DNA of 64,000 nt from positions 1-64,000 of the forward strand of contig NZ_NJAG01000005.1 in the NCBI RefSeq assembly GCF_002872335.1. Reading direction: 5' to 3'. The translations under genes were made by a program, and so were the position numbers. Positions 27,919 through 37,131 of this stretch are shown in pieces; position 1 is the stretch's first letter, and every line of letters begins with the position of its first letter. This stretch comes from Siphonobacter sp. BAB-5405. Its GTDB lineage: Bacteria > Bacteroidota > Bacteroidia > Cytophagales > Spirosomataceae. The notes beneath the pieces were generated by a model. It worked only from the letters and a program-made list of their open reading frames with translations, was not told the origin of the DNA and searched no databases.

Positions 27919-27926
27919 CAAAAGTA
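27919..27926 (-). promoter_or_regulatory. -7 box of the rpsT promoter
   Basis: TACTTTTG on the minus strand fits TAnnTTTG and is about 45 bases before the rpsT start. Confidence 0.5.
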
Positions 27927-28054
27927 AGACTTCCTTCTCAGATTACCAGCCGTTCGCTCAAAAATTCTTTACTAAATACGTGAATCCCTTCAAATTAGCT
28001 GATGGCTAATGATTTGATCAATGGCCATTCGCTCCTTTTCCATTACTCCAACCC

Positions 28055-29005
28055 ATGAAACGGTTCTTTCTGCTGATTTTTCTGCAAATTCCTCTGTATC
28101 CGGCTTTTAGCTGGGGCTTTTATGCTCACCAGCGAATTAACCGCCTGGCGATCTTTACGCTGCCCCCTGAAATGGGTCGCTTTTACAAAAAGAACCTGAT
28201 GTATCTGATGGAAAATTCCGTCAATCCAGATAAGCGTCGCTATGCTGTCGTGGGTGAAGCTGCCCGCCATTACCTCGACGTAGAAGCTTATGGTGACAGT
28301 GTATGGAACAAACCGTACTGGAAGGATGCCGTGGCATACTGGGGCGAGGATACGCTTAATACGCATGGCATCGTACCCTGGCACATTCAACGCATGAAGT
28401 TTCAGTTGACCGAGGCTTTTCAGCAACGAAACATCGCTCGTATTCTAAAACTTTCGGCGGAAATGGGCCATTACATTGCTGATGGGAATGTACCCCTACA
28501 CACCACGCGTAACTACAACGGCCAACTGACTGGACAGGAAGGCATTCACGCCTTCTGGGAAAGTCGTCTGCCCGAGCTTTACGCCGAGCAGTACGATTTT
28601 TTCGTCGGTACAGCCGCGTACGTTCGCTCGCCCGCCCGCCGCTCCTGGGAAGCGGTACGTCAGGCTCATCATTGCCTGGATTCGCTGTTTTCGCTGGAAA
28701 CGCAGGTGACTCAAGAACTAGGTCAATCCCGGAAGTATTCGCTGGAAGAACGAGGTAACGTCATTCAAAAGACCTACTCCCGTGAATTTTCCGAACGGTA
28801 TCATCAGTTACTCAATCATCAGGTTGAAAGACAGATGCGGGCTTCCGTAAAAATGATCGGCGATTTCTGGTATACCTGCTGGATTGATGCGGGTCAGCCA
28901 GATCTGAATCAACTTCCTACACTCAGTGAAAAAGACAAACAGATGGACGAGGTAGAGAAACGTTCGTGGTTGCAGCGTTTGTTTCGGGTACGGTCGGAGG
29001 AGTAA
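28055..29005 (+). CDS. Secreted zinc-dependent phospholipase C / S1-P1 nuclease superfamily protein
   Basis: A 316-residue exported protein. After the signal peptide (FFLLIFLQIPLYPAFS) the mature chain begins WGFYAHQRINRLA, in which the N-terminal Trp and following His can bind zinc as in S1/P1 nuclease and phospholipase C. The motif AEMGHYIADGNVPLHTTRNY matches the (G)HxxxDxxxPLH zinc core of the same fold, and another His-rich site is EAARHYLDVEAY. Substrate (phospholipid or single-stranded nucleic acid) cannot be told from this. Single gene, downstream of rpsT on the opposite strand. Confidence 0.75.
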   Translation: MKRFFLLIFLQIPLYPAFSWGFYAHQRINRLAIFTLPPEMGRFYKKNLMYLMENSVNPDKRRYAVVGEAARHYLDVEAYGDSVWNKPYWKDAVAYWGEDTLNTHGIVPWHIQRMKFQLTEAFQQRNIARILKLSAEMGHYIADGNVPLHTTRNYNGQLTGQEGIHAFWESRLPELYAEQYDFFVGTAAYVRSPARRSWEAVRQAHHCLDSLFSLETQVTQELGQSRKYSLEERGNVIQKTYSREFSERYHQLLNHQVERQMRASVKMIGDFWYTCWIDAGQPDLNQLPTLSEKDKQMDEVEKRSWLQRLFRVRSEE

Positions 29006-29211
29006 GGGTTTGGGATTGTTAGTTAGTTGTTGATGGTTGTTACCCTGCATTCCTTCAGGATTGGGGTGTTTGATTGAAACCTGTACCAGTATCCATTGCT
29101 TTGTAACCTATATCCTACACAACTCCAGCATCGGTTATTGCCGACTTAGTAATCTTACCTTCCTCCATTAACTATCAACAATCTACTGACAACGATTGCC
29201 CCATCCCCTGT

Positions 29212-29219
29212 TATCTTTG
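29212..29219 (+). promoter_or_regulatory. -7 box directly before rlmI (probable leaderless transcript)
   Basis: TATCTTTG ends four bases before the ATG of rlmI. Transcription from this box would start at or next to the A of the start codon. A clear -33 TTG at 19 bases is not seen. Confidence 0.45.
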
Positions 29220-29223
29220 TGGA

Positions 29224-30414
29224 ATGGAATCAGTGGTACAGATTATATTGAAGCCCGGAAAGGACGCTCCCGTTCGTCGTTTCCACCCCTGGGTGTTTTC
29301 GGGAGCTATTGCCAAAACCCTCGGTAAGCCAAAGGATGGCGAAGTGGTAGAAGTACTCGATCATCAGAAAAATTACCTGGCGACGGGCCACTACCACGAG
29401 GGTTCAATTACCGTAAAATTATTCTCGTTTGAGCCGTTAACGCCCGATGCAGATTTCTGGTTACAAAAACTAGAAAATGCCCTTCGCGTTCGGCAAGCCT
29501 TACAGTTTACGACCACGACCTGCTACCGACTGGTGCACGGCGAAGGGGACGGATTTCCCGGTCTTATTCTCGACTGGTACAACGGCGTAGTTGTCTTTCA
29601 GGCCCACAGCGTAGGCATGCACCGGGAACGGGAAGCCATTGCCCAGGCTCTGCAAAAACTATACGGCGATGCTCTGAAAGGCATTTACGATAAGAGTCAC
29701 GAAACCTTACCGGATCGCTACGCTCAATCGGTACAAAACGGCTATCTCTGGCAAAAGGATACGATTACGTTACCACACCCGGTACTGGAAAATGGTCATA
29801 CCTTTTTGATTGACTGGCAAACCGGACAGAAGACAGGCTTTTTCCTGGATCAACGCGAAAATCGGCAATTGCTGACCAAGTACGTAAAAGGCAAACGTGT
29901 CCTGAATGCCTTCTGCTATTCGGGTGGCTTTTCGATTTATGCCTTGTCGGCGGAAGCCTCGCTGGTCCATTCGGTAGATGTATCGGAAAAGGCCATTAAG
30001 CTGGTGGAAGCGAACGTCGAAGCCAATGCGTTTGGCCCCGAAGCCACGCACGCTTCGTACGCCGAAGACGTGGTAAAATACCTCAAAACGCACGATCAGC
30101 AGTACGATGTGGTGGTACTCGATCCACCCGCGTACGCGAAGAGCATGGACGCCCGTCACCGGGCCGTTCAGGGGTATAAACGACTGAATATTGAAGGGCT
30201 CAAGCGACTCGCTCCCGGTGGTATTCTGTTTACGTTTTCCTGTTCACAGGTGGTAGACCGGGAATTGTTTTATAATACGATCGTCGCCGCCGCCATTGAA
30301 GCTGGCCGGCAGGTACGCGTCCTGCATCACCTGTCGCAGGGACCCGATCACCCCGTCAACTTCTTCCATCCCGAAGGTCATTACCTGAAAGGATTGGTTT
30401 TGTACGTGGAATAA
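29224..30414 (+). CDS. rlmI: 23S rRNA (cytosine-C5) methyltransferase RlmI-like
   Basis: A 396-residue class I SAM-dependent RNA methyltransferase with an N-terminal PUA domain (residues 1-80; FHPWVFSGAIAKTLGKPKDG), a central EEHD-type region (LVHGEGDGFPGLILDWYNGV) and a Rossmann methyltransferase domain: SAM-binding RVLNAFCYSGGFSIYALSAE, active-site VVLDPPAYAKS and FSCSQVVDRELF with the catalytic Cys. This order is typical of RlmI (m5C1962 of 23S rRNA). It could also be annotated as class I SAM-dependent rRNA methyltransferase of the RlmI/RlmK group. It ends at a very strong terminator shared with the convergent inositol oxygenase gene. Confidence 0.9.
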   Translation: MESVVQIILKPGKDAPVRRFHPWVFSGAIAKTLGKPKDGEVVEVLDHQKNYLATGHYHEGSITVKLFSFEPLTPDADFWLQKLENALRVRQALQFTTTTCYRLVHGEGDGFPGLILDWYNGVVVFQAHSVGMHREREAIAQALQKLYGDALKGIYDKSHETLPDRYAQSVQNGYLWQKDTITLPHPVLENGHTFLIDWQTGQKTGFFLDQRENRQLLTKYVKGKRVLNAFCYSGGFSIYALSAEASLVHSVDVSEKAIKLVEANVEANAFGPEATHASYAEDVVKYLKTHDQQYDVVVLDPPAYAKSMDARHRAVQGYKRLNIEGLKRLAPGGILFTFSCSQVVDRELFYNTIVAAAIEAGRQVRVLHHLSQGPDHPVNFFHPEGHYLKGLVLYVE

Positions 30415-30455
30415 AAAGAAACCCCCGACTTGTGATGAGTCGGGGGTTTCTTTTT
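30413..30455. terminator. Bidirectional terminator after rlmI
   Basis: A perfect 18-bp inverted repeat (AAAAAGAAACCCCCGACT with its complement) and a 7-base loop, overlapping the end of the rlmI stop codon. Both flanks carry A or T runs. It may also serve the convergent inositol oxygenase gene about 160 bases away. Confidence 0.9.
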
Positions 30456-30612
30456 ATTCCAATTGTCACCTGTATCTATGACCTTGGCTCCCATTTCTTC
30501 CATGGGTTGCACCCATGGCTAATGAAATTGAACCTCTTCGGGGTTAGTGATACCCGAACCAAAGAGTTTCAATCAAATAGCCCCGCCTCTAACGCGGAGT
30601 ATGCCTCTTCGA

Positions 30613-31488
30613 CTAGAATTTAATCGTTGAGGGCAGATATTTCGCAATCAGATCTTCGTAATACGGTTTGAGCTCCTTCACATTGGGTGGTACGGGAGCT
30701 TTCGAATACAAGTCATACGGATTGAAGAGCTTCACCCATTTGAACATTTCGCGGTCGTGATCGTCCATCAAGTGATCGTAGGCTCCTTCCCGATGCTGGG
30801 CGTAAAACGAGTGGTACCGCATCATGTACAGAGCCGACTCAGGCATGTGATCTTTCATCATGTGGTACAGATATTCGTCGTGACCCCAGGATAGATGCAC
30901 ATTGTTCAGACCACAATTGGGTTCATAAACTCCGTATTTGGTGTTGTAGCGTTCGTCTTTGCTGTCCGGATTGGCTTCAAAGAATTCGGGATAGACAATT
31001 TTATCCGAAGGTTTACAGCCCACCGGGAACGTATCGCCTACCACCGCCCACTGCGGTTCGCCAAATAGACATAGTACTTTTCCCATATCGTGCAATAGAC
31101 CCGTCAGGACAAACCAGTCGGGATGACCGTCGGCCCGAATGGCTTCCGAGGTTTGGAGCAGGTGTTGCAACTGGTCGAGTTCAATGTCCGGGTCGGAATC
31201 ATCCACCAGCGTATTCAGGAAATTGAAAGCCTCCCAAATGGGCATTTCTTTCCGATCAAACTTCAGGAAATCCGCTTTTTTCTGCTGAACGAAGTCGTAG
31301 GTTTGGTAGGTATGATTAAGGCGATAGAACTCCCGTACGGTATCCCGCTCCGGATTATCGTAATTCCGAAACTCTTCCTTGGCCTTGGCCGTCGTTTCCG
31401 GCTCGGGATAACGTTCCAGCAAATCATCTTCCCAAACGTCGAGACTCGATAGCGGTGCTTTTTCTTGAGGACTGAAGTCGGTTTTCAT
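30613..31488 (-). CDS. myo-Inositol oxygenase (MIOX)
   Basis: A 291-residue member of the MIOX family (PF05153), a mixed-valent di-iron enzyme that cleaves myo-inositol with O2 to D-glucuronate. The HD-domain iron ligands are visible in LTGLLHDMGKVLCLFGEPQW and NNVHLSWGHDEYLYHMMKDH, further ones in YMMRYHSFYAQHREGAYDHL, and the family end KLFNPYDLYSKAP followed by VKELKPYYEDLI. Length fits animal and plant MIOX. It lies downstream of a sodium:solute symporter on the same strand, which suggests uptake and oxidation of inositol. No glucuronate isomerase gene is in the window. Confidence 0.9.
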   Translation of the reverse strand: MKTDFSPQEKAPLSSLDVWEDDLLERYPEPETTAKAKEEFRNYDNPERDTVREFYRLNHTYQTYDFVQQKKADFLKFDRKEMPIWEAFNFLNTLVDDSDPDIELDQLQHLLQTSEAIRADGHPDWFVLTGLLHDMGKVLCLFGEPQWAVVGDTFPVGCKPSDKIVYPEFFEANPDSKDERYNTKYGVYEPNCGLNNVHLSWGHDEYLYHMMKDHMPESALYMMRYHSFYAQHREGAYDHLMDDHDREMFKWVKLFNPYDLYSKAPVPPNVKELKPYYEDLIAKYLPSTIKF

Positions 31489-31634
31489 TACTTCTTGGTT
31501 TAACAGGACAGAAAAATCGTTTATGCCGTTGAAATTGAATTCGTTACCGTTTTTTCAAAGGTAATTTAATTTTCAAAAATGCTTAGACAATAAATAGTAT
31601 TTTTTGAACTAATCTCAGAACGTATATTCTTTTT

Positions 31635-33245
31635 TTACCAGAAAACCGTGTATAACGCCGCAATAATCCCCCAAACCAGGGCCGAAAAAACGACGAACGA
31701 AGGTGAAATCCGGAACATGGATCGCGTCAGTACCAAGCCTTTGGGATTGAATTTACTGGACGTATCAAGCAGTGAAATGATAATCATGAGTGCCGCCAGA
31801 ATCAGGAAACACCAGCCCGTACGGTGCAGAAAAGGAATGGGTGTATCGGGTAGCCACTTGAACAGCAACGCCAGCGGAATGGATACACTCGCCGCCACGA
31901 GAGCTGCCGTGGAGGTCGTACGCTTCCAGAACAACCCCAGGAAAAACAGGGCGAAGGCCCCGGGCGTCAGGTAATTGGAGTATTCCTGAATGAACTGGTA
32001 CGCCTGTTCGAGGTGACGTAATTGCGGCGTGATGAGTAAGGCGATGGCAAAGGCCACCCACACCGCTATTCTTCCAATTAAAACGGTCTGTTTTTCGGAA
32101 GCATCTTTATTGAGGAATTTCTTGTAAATATCCAGACTAAAAATCGTCGAGATACTGTTACACTTTCCCGCCAGTGACGCTACAATTGCCGCCGTCAGGG
32201 CTGCAAACGCCAGTCCCTTTAAGCCACTCGGCAGGAGATTCATCAGCGTTGGGTACGCGTGATCGGGTTTTACCTTTCCGGCAGCGTCAACCATTTCCTG
32301 TTGAAAAGCCCCGTTCTGATAAAGCACGTACGCCGCAATACCGGGAATCACACAGATGAGCGGAATGACGAGTTTTAGAAACGCCGCAAACAGAATACCG
32401 CTCCGGGCCGTCGGCAGATCGGCCCCTAAAGCCCGTTGCACGATGTACTGATTACAGCCCCAGTAATTCAGGTTGTTAATCCACATACCGCCAAAAAGTA
32501 CGGCCATGCCGGGTAATTCGTAGTAGTAAGTATGTCCTTCGGAAAAGATCATGTGGAAATGGCCATTGGCGTGCGTATGCAGCAAACTCAGCCCATCAAT
32601 TACGCCGTTTCCGCCCCATTGATCCGATACCATTTGCAGGGCTAAGAACGTTACTGCAACGCCACCCATGATCAGTACTACCACCTGAATCAAATCCGTA
32701 TAGCCAATTACCTTCATACCACCAAGGGTAATAAAAATGGCAAAAGCGGCCAGTCCAAGCATACAGGTGGTGAAGGGTACGCCGGAAATGGTTTCAACGG
32801 CCAGGGCCCCGAGGTACAGAATGGAGGTAAGATTTACAAACACGTACAGCAACAGCCAGAATACGGCCATGATCGTTGCCACGGTATCGTTGTACCGTTG
32901 CGACAGAAACTGCGGCATCGTATAAATCTTGTTCTTCAGATAAATGGGAATGAAGAAAATGGCTACAATAATCAGCGTAGCTGCCGACATCCATTCGTAC
33001 GAAGAAATGGCCAGTCCCATCGCGAAACCCGAGCCCGACATGCCGATAAAGTGCTCGGCAGAAATGTTGGACGCAATCAGCGAAGCCCCAATCGCCCACC
33101 AGGTTAGTGAGCCCTCCGCCAGAAAGAAATCTTTGGTATTGGTTTCACTGGACTTTTTGCGGCGGTAAATCCAGTAGCCATAAGAAGAAACGAGCAAGAA
33201 ATAAATCAGAAAGACACCGTAATCAATACGTTGCAAGCCTTGCAT
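31635..33245 (-). CDS. Sodium:solute symporter (SSS family, SGLT-like), probable inositol transporter
   Basis: A 536-residue membrane protein with about fourteen hydrophobic segments of the SSS family. Typical SGLT-type stretches are AEGSLTWWAIGASLIASNIS followed by AEHFIGMSGSGFA, and GMWINNLNYWGCNQYIVQRA; Na+-binding Ser/Thr clusters are present in ALTAAIVASLAGKCNSISTI. Substrate class is sugar or polyol. The neighbouring inositol oxygenase gene makes myo-inositol the best guess, as in SMIT transporters. The two genes are 146 bases apart with no terminator between them that I can see, so they may form one operon. Confidence 0.85.
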   Translation of the reverse strand: MQGLQRIDYGVFLIYFLLVSSYGYWIYRRKKSSETNTKDFFLAEGSLTWWAIGASLIASNISAEHFIGMSGSGFAMGLAISSYEWMSAATLIIVAIFFIPIYLKNKIYTMPQFLSQRYNDTVATIMAVFWLLLYVFVNLTSILYLGALAVETISGVPFTTCMLGLAAFAIFITLGGMKVIGYTDLIQVVVLIMGGVAVTFLALQMVSDQWGGNGVIDGLSLLHTHANGHFHMIFSEGHTYYYELPGMAVLFGGMWINNLNYWGCNQYIVQRALGADLPTARSGILFAAFLKLVIPLICVIPGIAAYVLYQNGAFQQEMVDAAGKVKPDHAYPTLMNLLPSGLKGLAFAALTAAIVASLAGKCNSISTIFSLDIYKKFLNKDASEKQTVLIGRIAVWVAFAIALLITPQLRHLEQAYQFIQEYSNYLTPGAFALFFLGLFWKRTTSTAALVAASVSIPLALLFKWLPDTPIPFLHRTGWCFLILAALMIIISLLDTSSKFNPKGLVLTRSMFRISPSFVVFSALVWGIIAALYTVFW

Positions 33246-33360
33246 AGGGGTTTAGAGATTAAATGAACGAATCAGTTCAGCAGGCAATCAAATCATCCAA
33301 GAGGCTCTAAATTATGATTATTTCCTTAAAAAATTGTTTTTATTACTCACAAACAAAAAA

Positions 33361-33384
33361 GCCCGTATTCTTCCGAACACGGGC
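33361..33384 (-). terminator. Terminator after lepB
   Basis: GCCCGT pairs with ACGGGC around a 12-base loop and is followed on the minus strand by TTTTTTG, just past the lepB stop codon. Confidence 0.7.
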
Positions 33385-33409
33385 CTTGTAAAAAGACAAG
33401 ACTTACTAG

Positions 33410-34543
33410 TTAGTCGATCAAGTGAAACAGACGTTTCCAGCGAATTTTGTTTAGGAAACTTCCTTCAGGATCCAGCGACATCCAGATAAAGACGGCTTTT
33501 CCGACGATATGATCGGAAGGAACAAAACCCCAGTACCGCGAATCGGCCGAGTTGCTGCGATTATCCCCCATCATGAAGTAATAATCCTGTTTGAACGTGT
33601 ACGTTGAAACGGCAGTACCATTGATTTTCACCGTCGTACCATCGATTTCTACTTTGTCATTGTACTCGTAATTTTCAATGACGTCCCGGTACTTCGCAAT
33701 ATTTTCAGTCGTAAGCTGAATGGTTTCCCCTTTCTTCGGAACCTGAAGCGGACCGAAATTATCCTGATTCCAGTCAAATAAAGGAGAGTTGGGATAAATA
33801 AACTCACTCCGTTCGCCTTTCTCGTAGATTTTAGGTTCTACCCGCATGCCCATTTCCTTGAATTTTTGGGCTACCTCGGCACTCGTATTTACTTCATAGC
33901 CAACGGTAATCATTTCTCTACGTACGGAATCAAGCTCCGTGAGAGGAAATACATTCGGGCTTTCATTGCGACGATTCCAGATGTCGTATTTCAGGAAAAA
34001 CTTCTCATCCAGGGGTTCGTTGGTATACACCCGGTAAGGCTGAAGCATTTTCTGCGGATTTTCCATGGCTTTACCATTAATGAAAACCTGCGTAGCTCGT
34101 ACCTCTACTACGTCTCCCGGAATACCGATGCAACGCTTAATGTAGTTCGGCCGTAAATCTGCGGGCAAGTGGAGCGAATCCGGGTAGTTGAAAACGACCA
34201 CATCTCCATTTTTCACGTGCGAGAAACCGGGCAGGCGGTACATGGGAAGTTTCACCCAATCCAGGTATGAATCAATATTCGTACCCCAGATTTTCTGGTG
34301 TGTAAGAGGCACCTGCAACGGCGTCTGGGGCGTACGGGTACCGTAATGCAGTTTGCTTACAAACAGGAAATCCCCCACCAGCAGGCTGTTTTCCATCGAG
34401 GGCGTAGGAATCGTATAGGCTTCCAGAAACAACCAGCGAATCAGCGTGGCGGCTACTACCGCAAACACGATAGAATCCAGCCACTCCCGAAATGCCGACT
34501 TCTTCTTTTTGGGTTGCTCCTGATGTACAGTTTTTACTTCCAT
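33410..34543 (-). CDS. lepB: Signal peptidase I
   Basis: Inner-membrane serine/lysine protease that removes Sec and Tat signal peptides. A membrane helix (WLDSIVFAVVAATLIRWLFL) precedes the nucleophile Ser in IPTPSMENSLLVGDFLFVSK; the general-base Lys lies in PNYIKRCIGIPGD and the late box E in GDNRSNSADSRYWGFVP. At 377 residues it is longer than E. coli-type mini forms because of a large insert between boxes D and E, as usual in Bacteroidota. It is the last gene of the par-DUF5683-dapB-lepB block. Confidence 0.95.
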   Translation of the reverse strand: MEVKTVHQEQPKKKKSAFREWLDSIVFAVVAATLIRWLFLEAYTIPTPSMENSLLVGDFLFVSKLHYGTRTPQTPLQVPLTHQKIWGTNIDSYLDWVKLPMYRLPGFSHVKNGDVVVFNYPDSLHLPADLRPNYIKRCIGIPGDVVEVRATQVFINGKAMENPQKMLQPYRVYTNEPLDEKFFLKYDIWNRRNESPNVFPLTELDSVRREMITVGYEVNTSAEVAQKFKEMGMRVEPKIYEKGERSEFIYPNSPLFDWNQDNFGPLQVPKKGETIQLTTENIAKYRDVIENYEYNDKVEIDGTTVKINGTAVSTYTFKQDYYFMMGDNRSNSADSRYWGFVPSDHIVGKAVFIWMSLDPEGSFLNKIRWKRLFHLID

Positions 34544-34548
34544 TTTTT

Positions 34549-34573
34549 CAGTATACAGTTTCTGTTTTCAGTT
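34549..34573. repeat. Degenerate heptamer repeat before lepB
   Basis: CAGTATACAGTTTCTGTTTTCAGTTGG is made of units related to the inverse of the TGAAAAC/TGGAAAC repeat at the left end of the window. It lies in the dapB-lepB gap. Confidence 0.4.
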
Positions 34574-34640
34574 GGTAGCACTTTAACGGGCCAATCCCCT
34601 TACTGTCAACCTTTCTCCAACGTCAAACGCGTTTGTTTTC

Positions 34641-35357
34641 TTATACGCCCAGTAAATCATCCATACCAAATACGCCTACTTTCCCTACCAGCCACTCAGC
34701 GGCAACGACGGCCCCTAATGCAAAACCCTGGCGGTTATGGGCGGTATGTTTGATCTCAATGGAATCGACCGCGGATTCGTAGGTTACGACGTGCGTACCC
34801 GGCACTTCCCCCTCCCGCAACGCTTTGATGGGCAAGGTACTACGTCCATCGCCTTCTTCCAATGCCCATTGGGACAGACGGTGATTCACCTCTAAAATGC
34901 CTTCAGCCAGGGTAATGGCCGTACCACTCGGAGCGTCTTTTTTATGGATGTGGTGAATTTCAGTCATCTCCACCTGATATTCCGGGTACGGACTAATCAG
35001 TTTAGCCAACTGTTTGTTCAGACGGAAAAACAGGTTGACACCAATGCTGTAGTTGGAAGCGTAGAAAAAGGCTCCGCTGGTTTTAGCCGTGAGGGCTTCG
35101 ATTTCCGAACGATGTTCCAGCCAGCCCGTGGTACCGCATACGGTGGGCAAGCCCTGTCCGATCGAATCCTTCAGGTTTTGTAAGGCAGCCGTGGGGTGAC
35201 TGAATTCAATCACGACATCGGCCGTAGCGGGCGAAAAGCTGGCAAAATCAGCCCGATTGGTTTCGTCGATCCGACCTACAATTTCGTGGCCACGTTCAAG
35301 GGCAATGCCTTCAATGACTTTGCCCATTTTTCCGTAGCCCAGGAGTACTATTCGCAT
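34641..35357 (-). CDS. dapB: 4-hydroxy-tetrahydrodipicolinate reductase
   Basis: NAD(P)H-dependent reductase of the lysine/diaminopimelate pathway, 238 residues. N-terminal Rossmann motif GYGKMGKVIEGIA, then EFSHPTAALQNL and VCGTTGW, and the catalytic segment EIHHIHKKDAPSGTAITLAE with the active His pair and Lys. The C-terminal signature FALGAVVAAEWLVGKVGVFG is typical for the short Bacteroidota form. Cytoplasmic. It lies between the DUF5683 gene and lepB, an arrangement seen in many Bacteroidota. Confidence 0.96.
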   Translation of the reverse strand: MRIVLLGYGKMGKVIEGIALERGHEIVGRIDETNRADFASFSPATADVVIEFSHPTAALQNLKDSIGQGLPTVCGTTGWLEHRSEIEALTAKTSGAFFYASNYSIGVNLFFRLNKQLAKLISPYPEYQVEMTEIHHIHKKDAPSGTAITLAEGILEVNHRLSQWALEEGDGRSTLPIKALREGEVPGTHVVTYESAVDSIEIKHTAHNRQGFALGAVVAAEWLVGKVGVFGMDDLLGV

Positions 35358-35387
35358 GGAAATGAATTTCAGGTTTGCTTTTAGGTA

Positions 35388-35475
35388 GTTTTTGGTTTGA
35401 AGCGTTTTAGGTTTAAAAGTTTAAGGTCTGTGTAAAACTCAACCCTTAAACTTCAATTCCGTCCAAACCTTAAAC
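35388..35475. repeat. Purine/pyrimidine imperfect repeat between dapB and the DUF5683 gene
   Basis: Repeated GTTTGAAG, GTTTAAAAG and TTTAAGG units are followed by inverse copies (CCTTAAAC, ACCTTAAAC). It is the same type of intergenic filler as at 42277-42315 and 62262-62480. Confidence 0.45.
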
Positions 35476-35481
35476 GATGGA

Positions 35482-36096
35482 TTATTTCAACGTAAAAACA
35501 GCCGTGACCCCCATAGGCGTGCTCACGTAATCGGTCTGCACGCCTGGTTTTAGCCGGAATGAAATATCGTCGGTATTGTCAAAGGTTTTCAGGTGAGCCG
35601 TAACGTTCGCTTCCACGAGTTGAAACGCGTAAAGCACTACGCAGCCGATAATGGATAAATCCCGTTGTCGACGGTAAAAAGATGTTCTTTGCCTTAGCTG
35701 GTCTTGATTCAAAGCATTGTAGTACGTACCTCCAATAGTGACAGGCACCGTTGTAACCTTTTGATCAATGAGACTTTGCCAGGCCGTTATGGACTGTTTG
35801 TATCGGACCTGATTCCAGTGAATGGCGTACCCCAATGCACCAAATCCCCCGTATATGATGGGAATGGTCCAGTACTGCCGTACGTAAGCCTGCCCCCAAC
35901 CTGGTAACGCCAGCGAACGATACGTGGCGTACTTGGGAACAATGTTCAGGGGTTTTCTAAGCTTTCCTTTCGGCTCGGGAATGGATTTCGTCAGCGAATC
36001 AACGCCTACGCGGGCAATCTGTACCGAATCGGCTTTCTGGGCTAATGCGGGTCTTACCAGTCCTAAAAACAATACGAAATAAATCAGAAACCTCAT
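35482..36096 (-). CDS. DUF5683 domain membrane protein
   Basis: A protein of about 204 residues with a signal peptide (MRFLIYFVLFLGLVRPALAQ) and the DUF5683 core YATYRSLALPGWGQAYVRQY, then WTIPIIYGGFGALGYAIHWN and, near the end, a second hydrophobic helix in SIIGCVVLYAFQLVEANVTA. The start is taken at MRFLIYF because the frame extending to 36147 gives no signal peptide. The family is common in Bacteroidota next to parAB and lepB; its function is not known, and a role in envelope organisation during division is inference only. Confidence 0.85.
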   Translation of the reverse strand: MRFLIYFVLFLGLVRPALAQKADSVQIARVGVDSLTKSIPEPKGKLRKPLNIVPKYATYRSLALPGWGQAYVRQYWTIPIIYGGFGALGYAIHWNQVRYKQSITAWQSLIDQKVTTVPVTIGGTYYNALNQDQLRQRTSFYRRQRDLSIIGCVVLYAFQLVEANVTAHLKTFDNTDDISFRLKPGVQTDYVSTPMGVTAVFTLK

Positions 36097-36169
36097 GGCG
36101 ATTGATAAATGAAAGGCCAAAGAACGCTCTGATTTACTTCGTATCACTTCTAAAAACTGTTAAATATTC

Positions 36170-37083
36170 TTAGGATAACTCACCCAATACACCCAGGATT
36201 CGATCCAGATCTTCCTGATTGGTAAAGGGAATACGGATTTCACCTTTGTCTTTTTCATCGGACTTAATGGAAACCTTTGATCCGAAGTACGAGGAAAGCC
36301 GAAACTGAAGATTACGGATTTCCTGCTTTAAAGGCACTTTTTTGGTTTTATCCTGAGCCAGTTCCGGATTCTGGATTTTCCGGACCTCTTCTTCTACCCG
36401 CCGTACCGACCAGTCTTCGTCAACAATGCGTTTGAACAGGCTCAGCTGCGTATCCACATCGTCGATGTTGATGATAGCCCGGGCGTGGCCCATGGAGATT
36501 TTATTATCCCGCAAAGCCGCCTGAATCACCGGTGGTAATTTCAGTAGACGAATGTAGTTGTTCACCGTCGTCCGGTTTTTACCTACGCGATCGCCGAGTT
36601 CTTCCTGTCGCAGGTTACACTCCGAAATCAATCGTTGGTAACTCAGAGCAATTTCGATGGCGTTCAGGTTTTCCCGTTGAATGTTCTCGATTAGAGCCAT
36701 TTCCAGCATCTGCTGGTCGTTGGCCGTGCGAACGTACGCCGGAATGTGCGTCAGACCGGCCCGTTTCGAAGCCTGCAAGCGACGTTCACCCGAGATGAGC
36801 TGATACTGCTCACGGCCCAATTGACGAACCGTAATGGGCTGAATAATTCCCTGAATACGAATGGATTCGGCCAGTTCCGCCAGCGACTCTTCGTCGAAAT
36901 GCGTACGGGGCTGAAAAGGATTCGTTTCGATAAAGTTAACATTGATCTCGTTCATGGAGCTAATGTGCTCCAGAGCCGACAACGGGGTTGCACTGGGTCG
37001 GCTGTTGTTCACCGAGTCCGAATCCTGCAATAAGGCTCCCAGACCGCGTCCTAACCCAACCCTTTTTTATTGGTGTTATTCAT
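36170..37083 (-). CDS. parB: Chromosome-partitioning protein ParB (frameshift in N-terminal codons)
   Basis: A ParB/Spo0J CTPase clamp that loads at parS. Visible are ETNPFQPRTHFDEESLAELA, the CTP-binding SGERRLQASKRAG and ENIQRENLNAIEIALSYQRL, and the helix-turn-helix near QEELGDRVGKNRTTVNNYIR. The uninterrupted frame begins only at TTG 37030, but the sequence upstream holds ATG AAT AAC ACC AAT and a run of six A (plus strand T run 37063-37068). Seven A would give MNNTNKKRVGLGRGLGALLQ, the usual ParB N-terminus that stimulates ParA. So one base is missing there. This may be a base-call error, or the protein starts internally and lacks the ParA-contact peptide. Confidence 0.88.
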
Positions 37084-37131
37084 GTCGTCACTGCTTAGGG
37101 TTCAGGCGAGTACCTAAACGCCCAACTCTTC

